Source of the DNA: Terrabacter sp. Root181
Lineage (GTDB): Bacteria; Actinomycetota; Actinomycetes; Actinomycetales; Dermatophilaceae
Reading direction: 5' to 3'
DNA length: 64,000 nucleotides
Assembly: GCF_001428505.1 (NCBI RefSeq)
Contig: NZ_LMHU01000005.1
Coordinates: 186,001 to 250,000 of the forward strand
Part shown: positions 44,260-52,181 of the stretch, one piece after another
Layout of the letters: each line of letters starts with the position of its first letter
Position numbering within the stretch: position 1 is the first letter of the stretch
Notes under the pieces: generated by a model
What the model was told of the DNA's origin: nothing
The model's input: only the letters and a program-made list of their open reading frames with translations
Databases searched by the model: none
Position numbers and translations under genes: made by a program

Positions 44260-45536
44260 CACGAGGCCGCGGCCGCGGCGCCCTCGCGCTCGAAGCGCAC
44301 CTGGGCGACGTCGAGGTAGCCCGTCGCGAAGCCCGCCTCGCAGTAGGCGAGGTAGAACTCCCACTTGCGGCGGAAGGTCTCGTCGAAGCCGAGGGCGTGG
44401 ACCTCGGGCCAGCGGGCGAGGAACGTCTCGCGCCAGCGCCGCAGGGTCTCGGCGTAGTCGGTGCCGAAGGCCTCGACGGCCGACATCCGCAGCGTCGTCG
44501 CGGCGTCGGTCGTCTCGCTCATCGCCTGGAGGCTCGGGATGAGCCCGCCGGGGAAGATGTGCTTCTGGATCCAGCCGTAGGAGTGCTTCGTCGCCATGAG
44601 CCGTTCGTGCGACATGAGGATCGCCTGGACGGCGGCGATGCCCCCCGGGGCGAGGCGCTCGTCGATGGTGCGGAAGTAGGTCTCCCAGTACTCCTCGCCG
44701 ACGGCCTCGATCATCTCCACGCTGACGACGGCGTCGTAGACGCCCTCGACCTCGCGGTAGTCCTGGATCCGGATGTCGACGCTGTCGGCGAAGCCGGCTT
44801 CGGCGACACGCCGGCGGGCGAGCGCCGCCTGCTCCTTGGAGAGCGTCACGCTCGTCACCGTCGCCCCGCGGCGCGCTGCCTCGAGGGCGAGCGTGCCCCA
44901 GCCGGTGCCGATCTCGAGCACCCGCGTGTCCTGGCCGACCTTGGCCATGTCGAGGATCGCGTGCACCTTGCGCAGCTGGGCCTGCTCGAAGGACTGCGTG
45001 CGCAGCGGCTCGTCCTCGTCGAAGATCGCCGAGCTGTAGCTCATCGTCTCGTCGAGGAAGGTCGCGAAGAGGTCGTTGGACAGGTCGTAGTGCGCCTCGA
45101 TGTTGCGGCGCGAGCCGAGCAGCGAGTTGTTCTGGATGCTCGGGATCCGGCGGTCGACGAAGCCCCGCAGCCGCAGCCAGCCCCCCGGGACCGCCGTCGT
45201 CATGCGCTCGGCGAAGGGCATGAGCAGCTCGGCGAGGTCGGTGCCCTCGGCCGCCTTCCAGTCGCCGGCCATGTAGGCCTCGCCGATGCCGATCTTCGGG
45301 TGGTGGGCCAGCCGCTCGAAGACCGCGGTGGGGCGCACGATCTCGAGCCCGGGGCGGTCGGCGCGGCGCGTGCAGCCGCCGAGCAGCGAGCCGTCGGGCA
45401 TGACGACGTCCACCGGCACGCGCTTGGCGACCTGGGCGAGGATGCTGCGGGCGAGGCGGGCGCGCACGCACAGCACACGCAGGGTGGGTCGGCGCAGGCA
45501 CAGCGGTTGGGCCATGGTGGGGGACAGGGCGGTCAT
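44259..45536 (-). CDS. Cyclopropane-fatty-acid-synthase-like SAM methyltransferase
   Basis: The ATG at 45536 (MTALSPTMAQPL) overlaps the DUF1365 stop; an ATG seven codons in is possible. 425 residues. The N-terminal half binds lipid substrate, then comes HYDLSNDLFATFLDETMSYSSAIF and the SAM motif EIGTGWGTLALEAA, with SYGWIQKHIFPGGLIPS near the end: the CfaS/Mycolic-synthase family. It methylates unsaturated phospholipid acyl chains (cyclopropane, methyl-branched or furan precursors). Linked FAD and DUF1365 genes recall the UfaM-type fatty-acid modification genes of the Rhodobacter singlet-oxygen response. Confidence 0.88.
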   Translation of the reverse strand: MTALSPTMAQPLCLRRPTLRVLCVRARLARSILAQVAKRVPVDVVMPDGSLLGGCTRRADRPGLEIVRPTAVFERLAHHPKIGIGEAYMAGDWKAAEGTDLAELLMPFAERMTTAVPGGWLRLRGFVDRRIPSIQNNSLLGSRRNIEAHYDLSNDLFATFLDETMSYSSAIFDEDEPLRTQSFEQAQLRKVHAILDMAKVGQDTRVLEIGTGWGTLALEAARRGATVTSVTLSKEQAALARRRVAEAGFADSVDIRIQDYREVEGVYDAVVSVEMIEAVGEEYWETYFRTIDERLAPGGIAAVQAILMSHERLMATKHSYGWIQKHIFPGGLIPSLQAMSETTDAATTLRMSAVEAFGTDYAETLRRWRETFLARWPEVHALGFDETFRRKWEFYLAYCEAGFATGYLDVAQVRFEREGAAAAAS

Positions 45537-46288
45537 CGGACAGCCTCCTTGGGGTGGCGGGGGCGGGGCACGACGGGCAGGCGGCGCAGCCACAGGCGGA
45601 TGCCGTGGACCCGGATGAGGGCGGTCACCCTCTGGGTGACGAGGCCGTGACGGCGGACGAGGCGGAGCAGTGCGCGGGGCGTGGCCGGCTCCGGGGTGCC
45701 GCGGGTGACGGCGGTCATGACGCGCTCGCCGTCGCGGTCGAGGGCCACGGTCACGCTGACGGCATCGGGCTCGAGGACGAGGCGGACGGCATACTCCCCG
45801 CGGGTGTCGTTGAAGGGGGAGACGTAGAACGCCTTGTCGACGGTCGCCGTGCCGTCGTCGTGGACGTCGAGGAGGTATGCGTGGCGCTCGCCGTACGTGT
45901 TGTGCACCTCGAAGACGACGGCGAGGAGCGAGCCGTCGGGGCGCAGGCACCAGAAGACCGAGAGCGGGTCGAAGGTGTGGCCGAGGACCCGCGCGTTGGC
46001 GAGCATGAGCACGCGGTCGTCAGCGGCCAGTGTCACGCCCCGTGCCGTCAGGAAGCGCTCGACGTCACCGCGGATGCCGCCCCCGAGCCGACCCCCGTCG
46101 AGGTGGTCGCGGACGTCGAAGCGGGCGAGGAGCCTTGTCGGCCAAGGGAGTCGCGGCAGGTCGTCCACGTCGACCAGCCACTGGTAGTGGCCGTGGGTGA
46201 AGCTGTGGTGGAGCGGCGTGCGGCGCGAGTGAGCCACGGTGCCGTCGACGAGGGCAGGCACCGTGGGTGGCGTCAGGACGGCCGTCAC
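45533..46288 (-). CDS. DUF1365 family protein
   Basis: 251 residues beginning MTAVLTPPTVPALVDGTVAHSRRTPLHHSFTHGHYQWLVDVDDLP. DUF1365 proteins almost always sit between an FAD amine-oxidase-like gene and a cyclopropane-synthase gene, as here. The motifs VLMLANARVLGHTFDPLSVFWC and AFYVSPFNDTRGEY are conserved family blocks. Function unproved; membrane lipid modification in light or oxidative stress is the common inference. GTGA overlaps join it to the upstream gene. Confidence 0.88.
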   Translation of the reverse strand: MTAVLTPPTVPALVDGTVAHSRRTPLHHSFTHGHYQWLVDVDDLPRLPWPTRLLARFDVRDHLDGGRLGGGIRGDVERFLTARGVTLAADDRVLMLANARVLGHTFDPLSVFWCLRPDGSLLAVVFEVHNTYGERHAYLLDVHDDGTATVDKAFYVSPFNDTRGEYAVRLVLEPDAVSVTVALDRDGERVMTAVTRGTPEPATPRALLRLVRRHGLVTQRVTALIRVHGIRLWLRRLPVVPRPRHPKEAVR

Positions 46289-47559
46289 CAGCGCACCCCG
46301 AAGGACTCGGCGGCTTCAACGCCGGAGCGGCAGCCGTCCTCGTGGAAGCCCCAGCCGAGGTGCGCGCCGGCGAAGGCCAGGCGCTCGCCGCCGCCCTCGC
46401 GCAGGCGCGACGCGGCCTCGACGGCCTCGCGGGTGAAGATCGGGTGGTCGTAGGACATCCGCGCCGTCACGAGCGACTCGTCGATGCTGCGGGCGGGGTT
46501 GAGCGTCACGACGTGGTCGTCGGCGTCGGTGATGCCGTGGAGGCGGTTCATCCAGTAGCTGACGGTGACGTCGGGGGCCGGCGCGTCGCACGCGTGCATG
46601 CGGTAGTTCCACGAGGCCTTCGCCTGGCGCGGCTTCGGCAGGACCGAGGAGTCACGGTGCAGCCAGGTCTCGTTGCGGGAGTAGCGGATCGCGGAGAGGT
46701 CACCCTTCTCGTCGGGTGTCGCGTCGGCGAGCAGGTCGAGGGCCTGGTCGGCGTGGGTGGCGACCACGACGCGGTCGAAGGTCGTCGTGTGCCCGTCGCG
46801 CACCAGCACGTCGACGCCGTCGTCGTGCCTCGTCACGGCGGTCACCGGGCTCTCCTTGCGGACGTCAGGCAGACGCTCGACGAGCCGGTCGACGTAGGTC
46901 GCCGACCCGCCGGTGACGGTGCGCCACGTGGGCGACCCCTTCACCGTCAGCATGCCGTGGTGGTCGAGGAACCGGAAGAGGTGACGCGCCGGGTAGGAGG
47001 TCGCGTCGAGGTCGCCGCACGACCAGACGCAGGCCACGAGCGGGATGGCGAAGTGGCGCACGAAGTAGTCGGAGAAGCCTTGCGCTGCAAGGAACTCGCC
47101 CCATGTCGGGTCCTGCGACTCGTCGGCCAGCAGGGCGCGCGCGGCGGCGTGGAAGCGCGGCACGTCACGCAGCATCCGGATGAAGCGCGGGTCGGCGAGG
47201 CGGCGCTTCTGGGCGAACATCCCCCGGGGTCCGCGCCCACCGGCATACGACAGCCCGCAGCCCTCGCACGTGATGCTCATGCTCATCTCGGTGGGCTGGG
47301 TCGGCACGTCGAGCTCGCGGAAGAGGCGGAGCAGGTGCGGGTAGGTCTTCTCGTTGTGGACGATGAAGCCGCTGTCGATGCGCAGGCTGCCGTCGCGACC
47401 GGGGACGTCGTGGGTGTGCGCGTGGCCGCCGAGCCGCGAGTCGCCCTCGAAGAGGGTGACGTCGTGGGTGGCGCCGAGCACGTGCGCGGCGGTCAGGCCG
47501 GACACTCCGGCCCCGATCACCGCTGCGGTCGGTCGGGTGTTGCGGTTCGGTCGAGTCAC
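46285..47559 (-). CDS. FAD-dependent amine oxidase/desaturase-like oxidoreductase, first gene of the light operon
   Basis: The GTG at 47559 follows AGGAGG; 424 residues. The dinucleotide fold VIGAGVSGLTAA (GxGxxG at 17-22) is followed by the FAD-binding RLGGHAHTHDVPGRDGSLRIDSGFIVHNE, and a family tail AGAHLGWGFHEDGCRSGVEAA. It belongs to the NAD(P)-binding amine-oxidase group that accompanies DUF1365. The likely activity is desaturation or oxidation of a membrane fatty acid or carotenoid-like substrate. It begins the operon driven by the promoter at 47674-47703. Confidence 0.88.
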   Translation of the reverse strand: MTRPNRNTRPTAAVIGAGVSGLTAAHVLGATHDVTLFEGDSRLGGHAHTHDVPGRDGSLRIDSGFIVHNEKTYPHLLRLFRELDVPTQPTEMSMSITCEGCGLSYAGGRGPRGMFAQKRRLADPRFIRMLRDVPRFHAAARALLADESQDPTWGEFLAAQGFSDYFVRHFAIPLVACVWSCGDLDATSYPARHLFRFLDHHGMLTVKGSPTWRTVTGGSATYVDRLVERLPDVRKESPVTAVTRHDDGVDVLVRDGHTTTFDRVVVATHADQALDLLADATPDEKGDLSAIRYSRNETWLHRDSSVLPKPRQAKASWNYRMHACDAPAPDVTVSYWMNRLHGITDADDHVVTLNPARSIDESLVTARMSYDHPIFTREAVEAASRLREGGGERLAFAGAHLGWGFHEDGCRSGVEAAESFGVRW

Positions 47560-47622
47560 CGAGGCCTCCTGGCTGATGTGGTCCCGTGTGGTTCGGCGCG
47601 ACGCCCCGACCGGATGGTTCGA

Positions 47623-47633
47623 CTGTTCAGAGG
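47623..47633. promoter_or_regulatory. Third, separated copy of the CarH-type 11-bp element
   Basis: CTGTTCAGAGG shares CTGTTCA and a final G-rich end with the tandem elements at 47686-47707. It lies 63 bases to their left, inside the region between the two divergent start codons. A distinct additional site, or chance. Confidence 0.35.
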
Positions 47634-47654
47634 GATGGTTCTCGAGAGGTTGCG

Positions 47655-47683
47655 TTGTCCATCCTTCGTCCACACCGTAGAGT
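47655..47683 (+). promoter_or_regulatory. Rightward promoter for the SRPBCC-carH-cobK unit
   Basis: TTGTCC (47655-47660) and TAGAGT (47678-47683) are separated by exactly 17 bases, each matching four of six positions of the housekeeping consensus. Transcription would start near 47690 inside the tandem 11-bp repeats, so a regulator bound there would block it. Confidence 0.5.
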
Positions 47684-47703
47684 GGCTGTTCAAGGTCTGT
47701 CAA
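47674..47703 (-). promoter_or_regulatory. Leftward promoter of the light operon with a consensus -35
   Basis: Read on the minus strand, a perfect TTGACA (complement of 47698-47703) is followed after 18 bases by TACGGT (complement of 47674-47679). The -35 lies inside the second 11-bp repeat, so a CarH-type tetramer on the repeats would shut it off. Confidence 0.6.
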
Positions 47704-47707
47704 AGGT
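47686..47707. promoter_or_regulatory. Tandem 11-bp direct repeats, candidate CarH/LitR operator
   Basis: CTGTTCAAGGT (47686-47696) is followed immediately by CTGTCAAAGGT (47697-47707): nine of eleven positions agree. CarH of Thermus binds head-to-tail 11-bp repeats as a tetramer that overlaps the -35 of its target promoter. Here the repeats cover the -35 of the leftward operon and the transcription start of the rightward one. The carH-type gene is 470 bases downstream. Confidence 0.65.
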
Positions 47708-47717
47708 TGGAGAAGGC

Positions 47718-48173
47718 ATGGACATCGAGCGCAGCGTCACCGTCGGACATCCGGTCGACCGCGTCTTCGCCTACCTCAGCGACTTCACCAACACCACCGA
47801 ATGGGACCCCGGAACCGTCCGCACCGAGCGGGTGGCGGGCGAGGGCGGGGTCGGCACGCGCTACCACAACGTGTCGAAGTTCCTCGGTCGCGAGACCCAG
47901 CTCGACTACCTCGTCGTCGAGTGCGTGCCCGGCGAGCGGTTCGCGCTCCGAGGCGAGAACGCGACGGTCGTCGCGAAGGACACCATGACCTTCGTGCGCA
48001 CGGTGACGGGGTCGGGCGCCACCCTCGGTGAGGGCACGACCGTCACCTACCGGGCCGACTTCGAGTTCAAGGGCCTGGCGAAGTTCATCGCCCCGCTGTT
48101 CGCGCCGGCCTTCAAGAAGCTCGGCGACGAGGCCGAACAGGGGATGCGCGACGCGTTGGGCAGGTTGGGGTAG
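47718..48173 (+). CDS. SRPBCC (START-like) family protein
   Basis: 151 residues beginning MDIERSVTVGHPVDRVFAYLSDFTNTTEWDPGTV, a polyketide-cyclase/SRPBCC hydrophobic-ligand-binding fold. No catalytic residue is evident. It is the first gene of the rightward unit that leads into carH three bases later, so it is likely coregulated with the photoreceptor. It may bind a lipid, carotenoid or tetrapyrrole. Function unknown. Confidence 0.78.
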   Translation: MDIERSVTVGHPVDRVFAYLSDFTNTTEWDPGTVRTERVAGEGGVGTRYHNVSKFLGRETQLDYLVVECVPGERFALRGENATVVAKDTMTFVRTVTGSGATLGEGTTVTYRADFEFKGLAKFIAPLFAPAFKKLGDEAEQGMRDALGRLG

Positions 48174-48176
48174 TCG

Positions 48177-49112
48177 ATGTACACCATCAAGCGTGCCGCC
48201 GAGCTGACCGGGATCAGCGTCGCCACCCTCCGCGCGTGGGAGCGTCGCTACGGCGTCGTCAGCCCGCAGCGCTCCGACGGCGGCTACCGCCTCTACGGTC
48301 CCGAGGACGTCCGCGCCCTCGCGATCATGAACTCCCTCGTCAACGAGGGCTGGTCGGCCCGCGAGGCCGCTGCCGAGACGACGCGTCGGCTCTCCAGCCG
48401 CGACCCCGCCGGCCGTGAGACCCCCTTCGGCCGCGGTGACCGCGAGAGCCGGGCCAGCCGCGTCGCGCCCCTGCGCCCCGGCGGCCGCTACCAGTCCGAG
48501 GACGCCGAGGCGTTCATACGGGCGGCCGAGCGGCTCGACTCCGCGTCGGCGACGGCCGTCCTCGACGCCCGTTTCGCGCTCGGCACCTTCGAGCACGTCG
48601 TCGACGACTGGCTCATGCCGACCCTCCAGCTCGTCGGTGAGGCGTGGGCGCACGGTCGCCTCACCGTCGCTGGCGAGCACCTCGTGTCGTATGCCGTCCA
48701 GCGCCGTCTCGCAGCCGCCTACGAGGCCGCGTCGGGCCGGGTCGACGGCCCGACCCTGCTCATCGGCCTGCCGCCCGGCGCCCGCCACGAGCTCGGCCTG
48801 CTCGCCTTCGCCGTGGCCGCCCGGCGCGCGGGCTTCGCGACCGTCTACGTCGGCGCCGACCTGCCGGCCGAGGACTGGCTGCGCGCCATCGAGGCCCGTC
48901 GGGCGAGCGGCATGGTCATGGCCGTGCCGCGCGACATCGACATCACCGCGGCCCAGGAGATCGTCGACACCGTGGGCCGCGCCCATCCCGAGGTCGTCAT
49001 CGGGCTCGGCGGCAGCCAGCAGAACGAGATCAGCGGTCCTTGCGTGCACCTCGGCCACTCCATCACCGTCGCCGTGGGCGAGATGACGCGCCGGCTGCGC
49101 GTCCCCGCCTGA
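48177..49112 (+). CDS. carH: CarH/LitR-type MerR regulator with B12-binding photosensor
   Basis: 311 residues. The N-terminal MerR HTH (MYTIKRAAELTGISVATLRAWERRYGVVSPQRSDGGYRLY) is followed by a four-helix-bundle part with the W157-x9-E167-H168 motif that contacts the upper face of adenosylcobalamin. The B12-binding fold has H204 (GARHELG) as candidate lower axial ligand; the usual Glu two residues earlier is Ala. Such proteins repress light-response genes in the dark as tetramers and release DNA on photolysis of the Co-C bond. The flanking photolyase operon, tandem operator and downstream cobK support the call. Confidence 0.88.
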   Translation: MYTIKRAAELTGISVATLRAWERRYGVVSPQRSDGGYRLYGPEDVRALAIMNSLVNEGWSAREAAAETTRRLSSRDPAGRETPFGRGDRESRASRVAPLRPGGRYQSEDAEAFIRAAERLDSASATAVLDARFALGTFEHVVDDWLMPTLQLVGEAWAHGRLTVAGEHLVSYAVQRRLAAAYEAASGRVDGPTLLIGLPPGARHELGLLAFAVAARRAGFATVYVGADLPAEDWLRAIEARRASGMVMAVPRDIDITAAQEIVDTVGRAHPEVVIGLGGSQQNEISGPCVHLGHSITVAVGEMTRRLRVPA

Positions 49113-49114
49113 CC

Positions 49115-49891
49115 GTGCACGTCCTCGTCCTCGGGGGCACCGGTGAGGCGCGAGACCTCGCCGCCCGCCTCGTCGAGCGCGGGGACTCCGTCGTGTCGAG
49201 CCTCGCGGGCCGGGTCAGCGCGCCGGCGCTGCCCGTCGGCGAGGTGCGCACCGGAGGCTTCGGTGGGGTCGAGGGTCTGGCCGACCACCTGGTCGACCGC
49301 CGCTACGACGTGGTCGTCGACGCCACCCACCCCTTCGCCGCGCAGATCACCGGCAACGCCGTCGCCGCGTGCGCCCGGGCCGGGGTGCCGCTCGTGCGCC
49401 TCCAGCGGCCGGGGTGGACCCGGCACCCGCTCGCCGGCGAGTTCACGTGGGTCGACGACGTCGAGTCCGCGCGGGTCGCGGCCGAGGGTCTCGGGGTCAG
49501 GCCCTTCCTCACGACCGGGCGCCAGCAGCTCGACACCTTCGCCGTCTGGGACGACCGCTACGTCCTGGCCCGCGTCGTCGACCCGCCCGACTGGGACGTC
49601 CCGGCGAGCTGGGAGGTCCTGCGGGCCCGAGGGCCCTACCCGTATGCCGCCGAGCGCGACCTCCTCGAGAGCCGGGCCGTCGACGTGCTCCTGACCAAGG
49701 ACTCCGGCGGCGCCCTCACCGAGGCCAAGCTGGGCGCAGCCCACGACCTCGGCGTGCCCGTTGTCGTCGTGCGCCGGCCACCGGTCCCCGACGGGGTCCG
49801 CGTCGTCGAGACGGTGGGGGAAGCCGTCCGGGCCATGGAGGTCACGGGGGCCAGGGGGGCCATCGGGGCGGTCGACGCGAAACCAGCCTGA
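49115..49891 (+). CDS. cobK: Precorrin-6A reductase
   Basis: The GTG at 49115 is two bases after the carH stop; 258 residues. The N-terminal VHVLVLGGTGEARDLAARLVERG, RYDVVVDATHPFAAQITGNAV, and TGRQQLDTFAVWDDRYVLARVV are CobK/CbiJ blocks. It reduces precorrin-6A to precorrin-6B with NADPH in aerobic corrin synthesis. It is the only cob gene in the carH unit; the others lie at 52-63 kb. Confidence 0.9.
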   Translation: MHVLVLGGTGEARDLAARLVERGDSVVSSLAGRVSAPALPVGEVRTGGFGGVEGLADHLVDRRYDVVVDATHPFAAQITGNAVAACARAGVPLVRLQRPGWTRHPLAGEFTWVDDVESARVAAEGLGVRPFLTTGRQQLDTFAVWDDRYVLARVVDPPDWDVPASWEVLRARGPYPYAAERDLLESRAVDVLLTKDSGGALTEAKLGAAHDLGVPVVVVRRPPVPDGVRVVETVGEAVRAMEVTGARGAIGAVDAKPA

Positions 49892-49921
49892 CGGCAGACG
49901 CCCTCGCGTACGGTTCGAGAG

Positions 49922-51706
49922 GTGACGGCGGACCTGCAGCAGCGGGCACGGTGGGAGCGGCTGCTCCCGGGGGTGGCCGTCCTGCGCCGCTACGACAAGG
50001 TGTGGCTGCGCGGCGACGTGCTCGGCGGCATCACGGTCGCCGCCTACCTCGTGCCGCAGGTGCTCGCGTACGCCGAGGTGGCCGGGCTGCCCGCGGTCAG
50101 CGGGCTGTGGGCCGTCGGTCCGGGGCTGCTCGTCTACGCGGTGCTCGGGTCGTCGCGACAGCTCTCCGTCGGGCCCGAGTCGACGACGGCCCTGATGACG
50201 GCCGCCGGCGTCGGCGCGCTGGTGACGGCGGCCGGCGGCATGGCGATGCGGCAGGAGATGGCGGCCCTCCTCGCGATCGCCGTCGGGCTCATCTGCCTCG
50301 TCGGGTTCGTCGGGCGGCTCGGCTTCCTCGCCGACCTGCTCTCCAAGCCCGTGCTCGTCGGCTACATGGCCGGCATCGCCGCGCTCATGATCGTCAGCCA
50401 GATCGGCAAGCTGACCGGGCTCCACGTCGAGGGCGACTCCTTCCTCCAGGAGCTGAGGTATGCCGTCACGCATCTCCGCGACGTCCACGTGCCGACGCTG
50501 CTGCTCGCCCTGGGGGTGCTCGTGGTCCTCTTCGCGTTCCAGCGCTTCGCGCCGCACTGGCCGGGGCCGCTCATCGCGATGCTCGGGTCGACGGTGCTCG
50601 TCGCCGTCCTCGACCTCGCCGACCGGTTCGGGATCACGCTCGTGGGTCCCGTGCCGCAGGGACTTCCGGCTTTCACCGTGCCGGACGTCTCGGCGGTGGA
50701 CGTGTGGGCCCTGCTCCCGGCGGCCCTCGGCGTCGCGGTCGTCGCCTACTCCGACAACGTGCTCACCGGGCGGGCCTTCGCCGGGCGCCACCGCGAGACC
50801 ATCGACAGCAACCAGGAGTTCCTCGCCCTCGGCGGCGCCAACGTCGCGACCGGTCTGCTGCAGGGCTTCCCGATCAGCTCGAGCGGCAGCCGCACCGTCA
50901 TCGCCGACTCCATGGGGGCGCGCACCCAGCTGCACTCCCTCGTCTCGCTCGTCCTCGTCGTAGCGACCCTGCTGTGGCTCGGACCCGTCATCGCAGCCTT
51001 CCCGACCGCGTCCCTCGGCGCCGTGGTCGTCTATGCCGCCGTGCGTCTGGTCGACATCCCCGAGATGCGGCGCATCGGGGCTTTCCGGCGCAGCGAGCTC
51101 GTGCTGGCGCTCTCGACGACGGCCGCCGTGCTCCTCTTCGGGGTGCTGCCGGGCATCGGCGCGGCGATCGCGCTGTCGGTGCTCGACCTGCTGCGACGCA
51201 TCGTCCACCCGCACGACGGTGTGCTCGGCTACGTGCCCGACGTCGCGGGCATGCACGACATCGACGACCACCCGAACGCCGTGCAGGTGCCCGGGCTCGT
51301 CGTCTACCGCTACGACTCGCCCCTCTTCTTCGCCAACTCCGACGACTTCGTGACGCGCGCCATCCAGGTCGTCGACGAGGCGAGGCACCACGGCCGGGTC
51401 GAGTGGTTCCTGCTCAACGCGGAGGCCAACACCGAGGTCGACCTCACGGCGGTCGACGCCCTCGAGACGCTGCGCTCGACGCTCTCGGACCGCGGCATCC
51501 GCTTCGCGATGGCTCGGGTCAAGGAGGACATGCGCCTGTCGCTCGACGCCGGCGGGTTCGTCGAGAAGGTGGGCGCCGACCTGATCTTCCCGACCCTGCC
51601 CACCGCCGTCGCTGCGTATGCCGCGTGGTACGAGCGCGAGCACGGCGCGGGGCCGCCGGGGCTGCGCATCCCACCCGTCCCGACGCAGCCGGAGACCGAT
51701 GCCTAG
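49922..51706 (+). CDS. SulP-family anion transporter with STAS domain
   Basis: 594 residues, GTG start. About eleven membrane segments begin at RYDKVWLRGDVLGGITVAAYLVPQVLAYAEVAGLPAVSGLW, the SulP signature. A C-terminal STAS domain runs from about 455 (VPGLVVYRYDSPLFFANSDDF, then DAGGFVEKVGADLIFPT). SulP proteins carry sulfate, bicarbonate or other anions, and the substrate cannot be fixed. It lies 30 nt behind cobK. Confidence 0.87.
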   Translation: MTADLQQRARWERLLPGVAVLRRYDKVWLRGDVLGGITVAAYLVPQVLAYAEVAGLPAVSGLWAVGPGLLVYAVLGSSRQLSVGPESTTALMTAAGVGALVTAAGGMAMRQEMAALLAIAVGLICLVGFVGRLGFLADLLSKPVLVGYMAGIAALMIVSQIGKLTGLHVEGDSFLQELRYAVTHLRDVHVPTLLLALGVLVVLFAFQRFAPHWPGPLIAMLGSTVLVAVLDLADRFGITLVGPVPQGLPAFTVPDVSAVDVWALLPAALGVAVVAYSDNVLTGRAFAGRHRETIDSNQEFLALGGANVATGLLQGFPISSSGSRTVIADSMGARTQLHSLVSLVLVVATLLWLGPVIAAFPTASLGAVVVYAAVRLVDIPEMRRIGAFRRSELVLALSTTAAVLLFGVLPGIGAAIALSVLDLLRRIVHPHDGVLGYVPDVAGMHDIDDHPNAVQVPGLVVYRYDSPLFFANSDDFVTRAIQVVDEARHHGRVEWFLLNAEANTEVDLTAVDALETLRSTLSDRGIRFAMARVKEDMRLSLDAGGFVEKVGADLIFPTLPTAVAAYAAWYEREHGAGPPGLRIPPVPTQPETDA

Positions 51707-52181
51707 CCTGGTCGACATGCACCCCGAGCCGCCCACCGAGACCCCGACGGTCGTCGCCATCCACGTCGCGAAGGGGCGCCGGCTGCCGACGCGCTCGGTG
51801 CCGAGCGTCGAGGCGGAGGCGGGAGCGGGCCTCGTCGGCGACCGCTACCACGGCAGCAAGCACCGGCACGTGACGATCCAGTCGCTGCCCGATCTCGAGG
51901 CGGCCGCCGCCGAGCTCGGGCGCCCGGTGGACCCGGGCCTGACGCGCCGCAACGTGACGATCTCAGGCGGCGCGATCCCGACGAGGCCGGGAGATCGCAT
52001 CACGATCGGCGACGTCGAGCTCGAGGTCGTGCGCATCGCCGCACCCTGCCGGCTGCTCGACGACAACCTCGGCCCCGGTGCGGCGCGGGCCCTGCACGCC
52101 CGGGCCGGGACGGTGTTCCGCCTGTTGACGTCCGGGACGATCAGCGTCGGCGACGAGGTCGGCCTCGAACCGACCAGATGA
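51699..52181 (+). CDS. MOSC-domain protein
   Basis: The ATG at 51699 overlaps the SulP stop and has GGAG in front; ATG 51717 (MHPEPPTETPTVVAIHV) is an alternative. About 160 residues. The MOSC domain has AGAGLVGDRYHGSKHRHVTIQ and the conserved Cys in RIAAPCRLLDDN. MOSC domains transfer sulfur in molybdenum-cofactor or thiol chemistry. Its 3' end overlaps the convergent cobD gene by about 41 nt. Confidence 0.82.
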   Translation: MPSLVDMHPEPPTETPTVVAIHVAKGRRLPTRSVPSVEAEAGAGLVGDRYHGSKHRHVTIQSLPDLEAAAAELGRPVDPGLTRRNVTISGGAIPTRPGDRITIGDVELEVVRIAAPCRLLDDNLGPGAARALHARAGTVFRLLTSGTISVGDEVGLEPTR

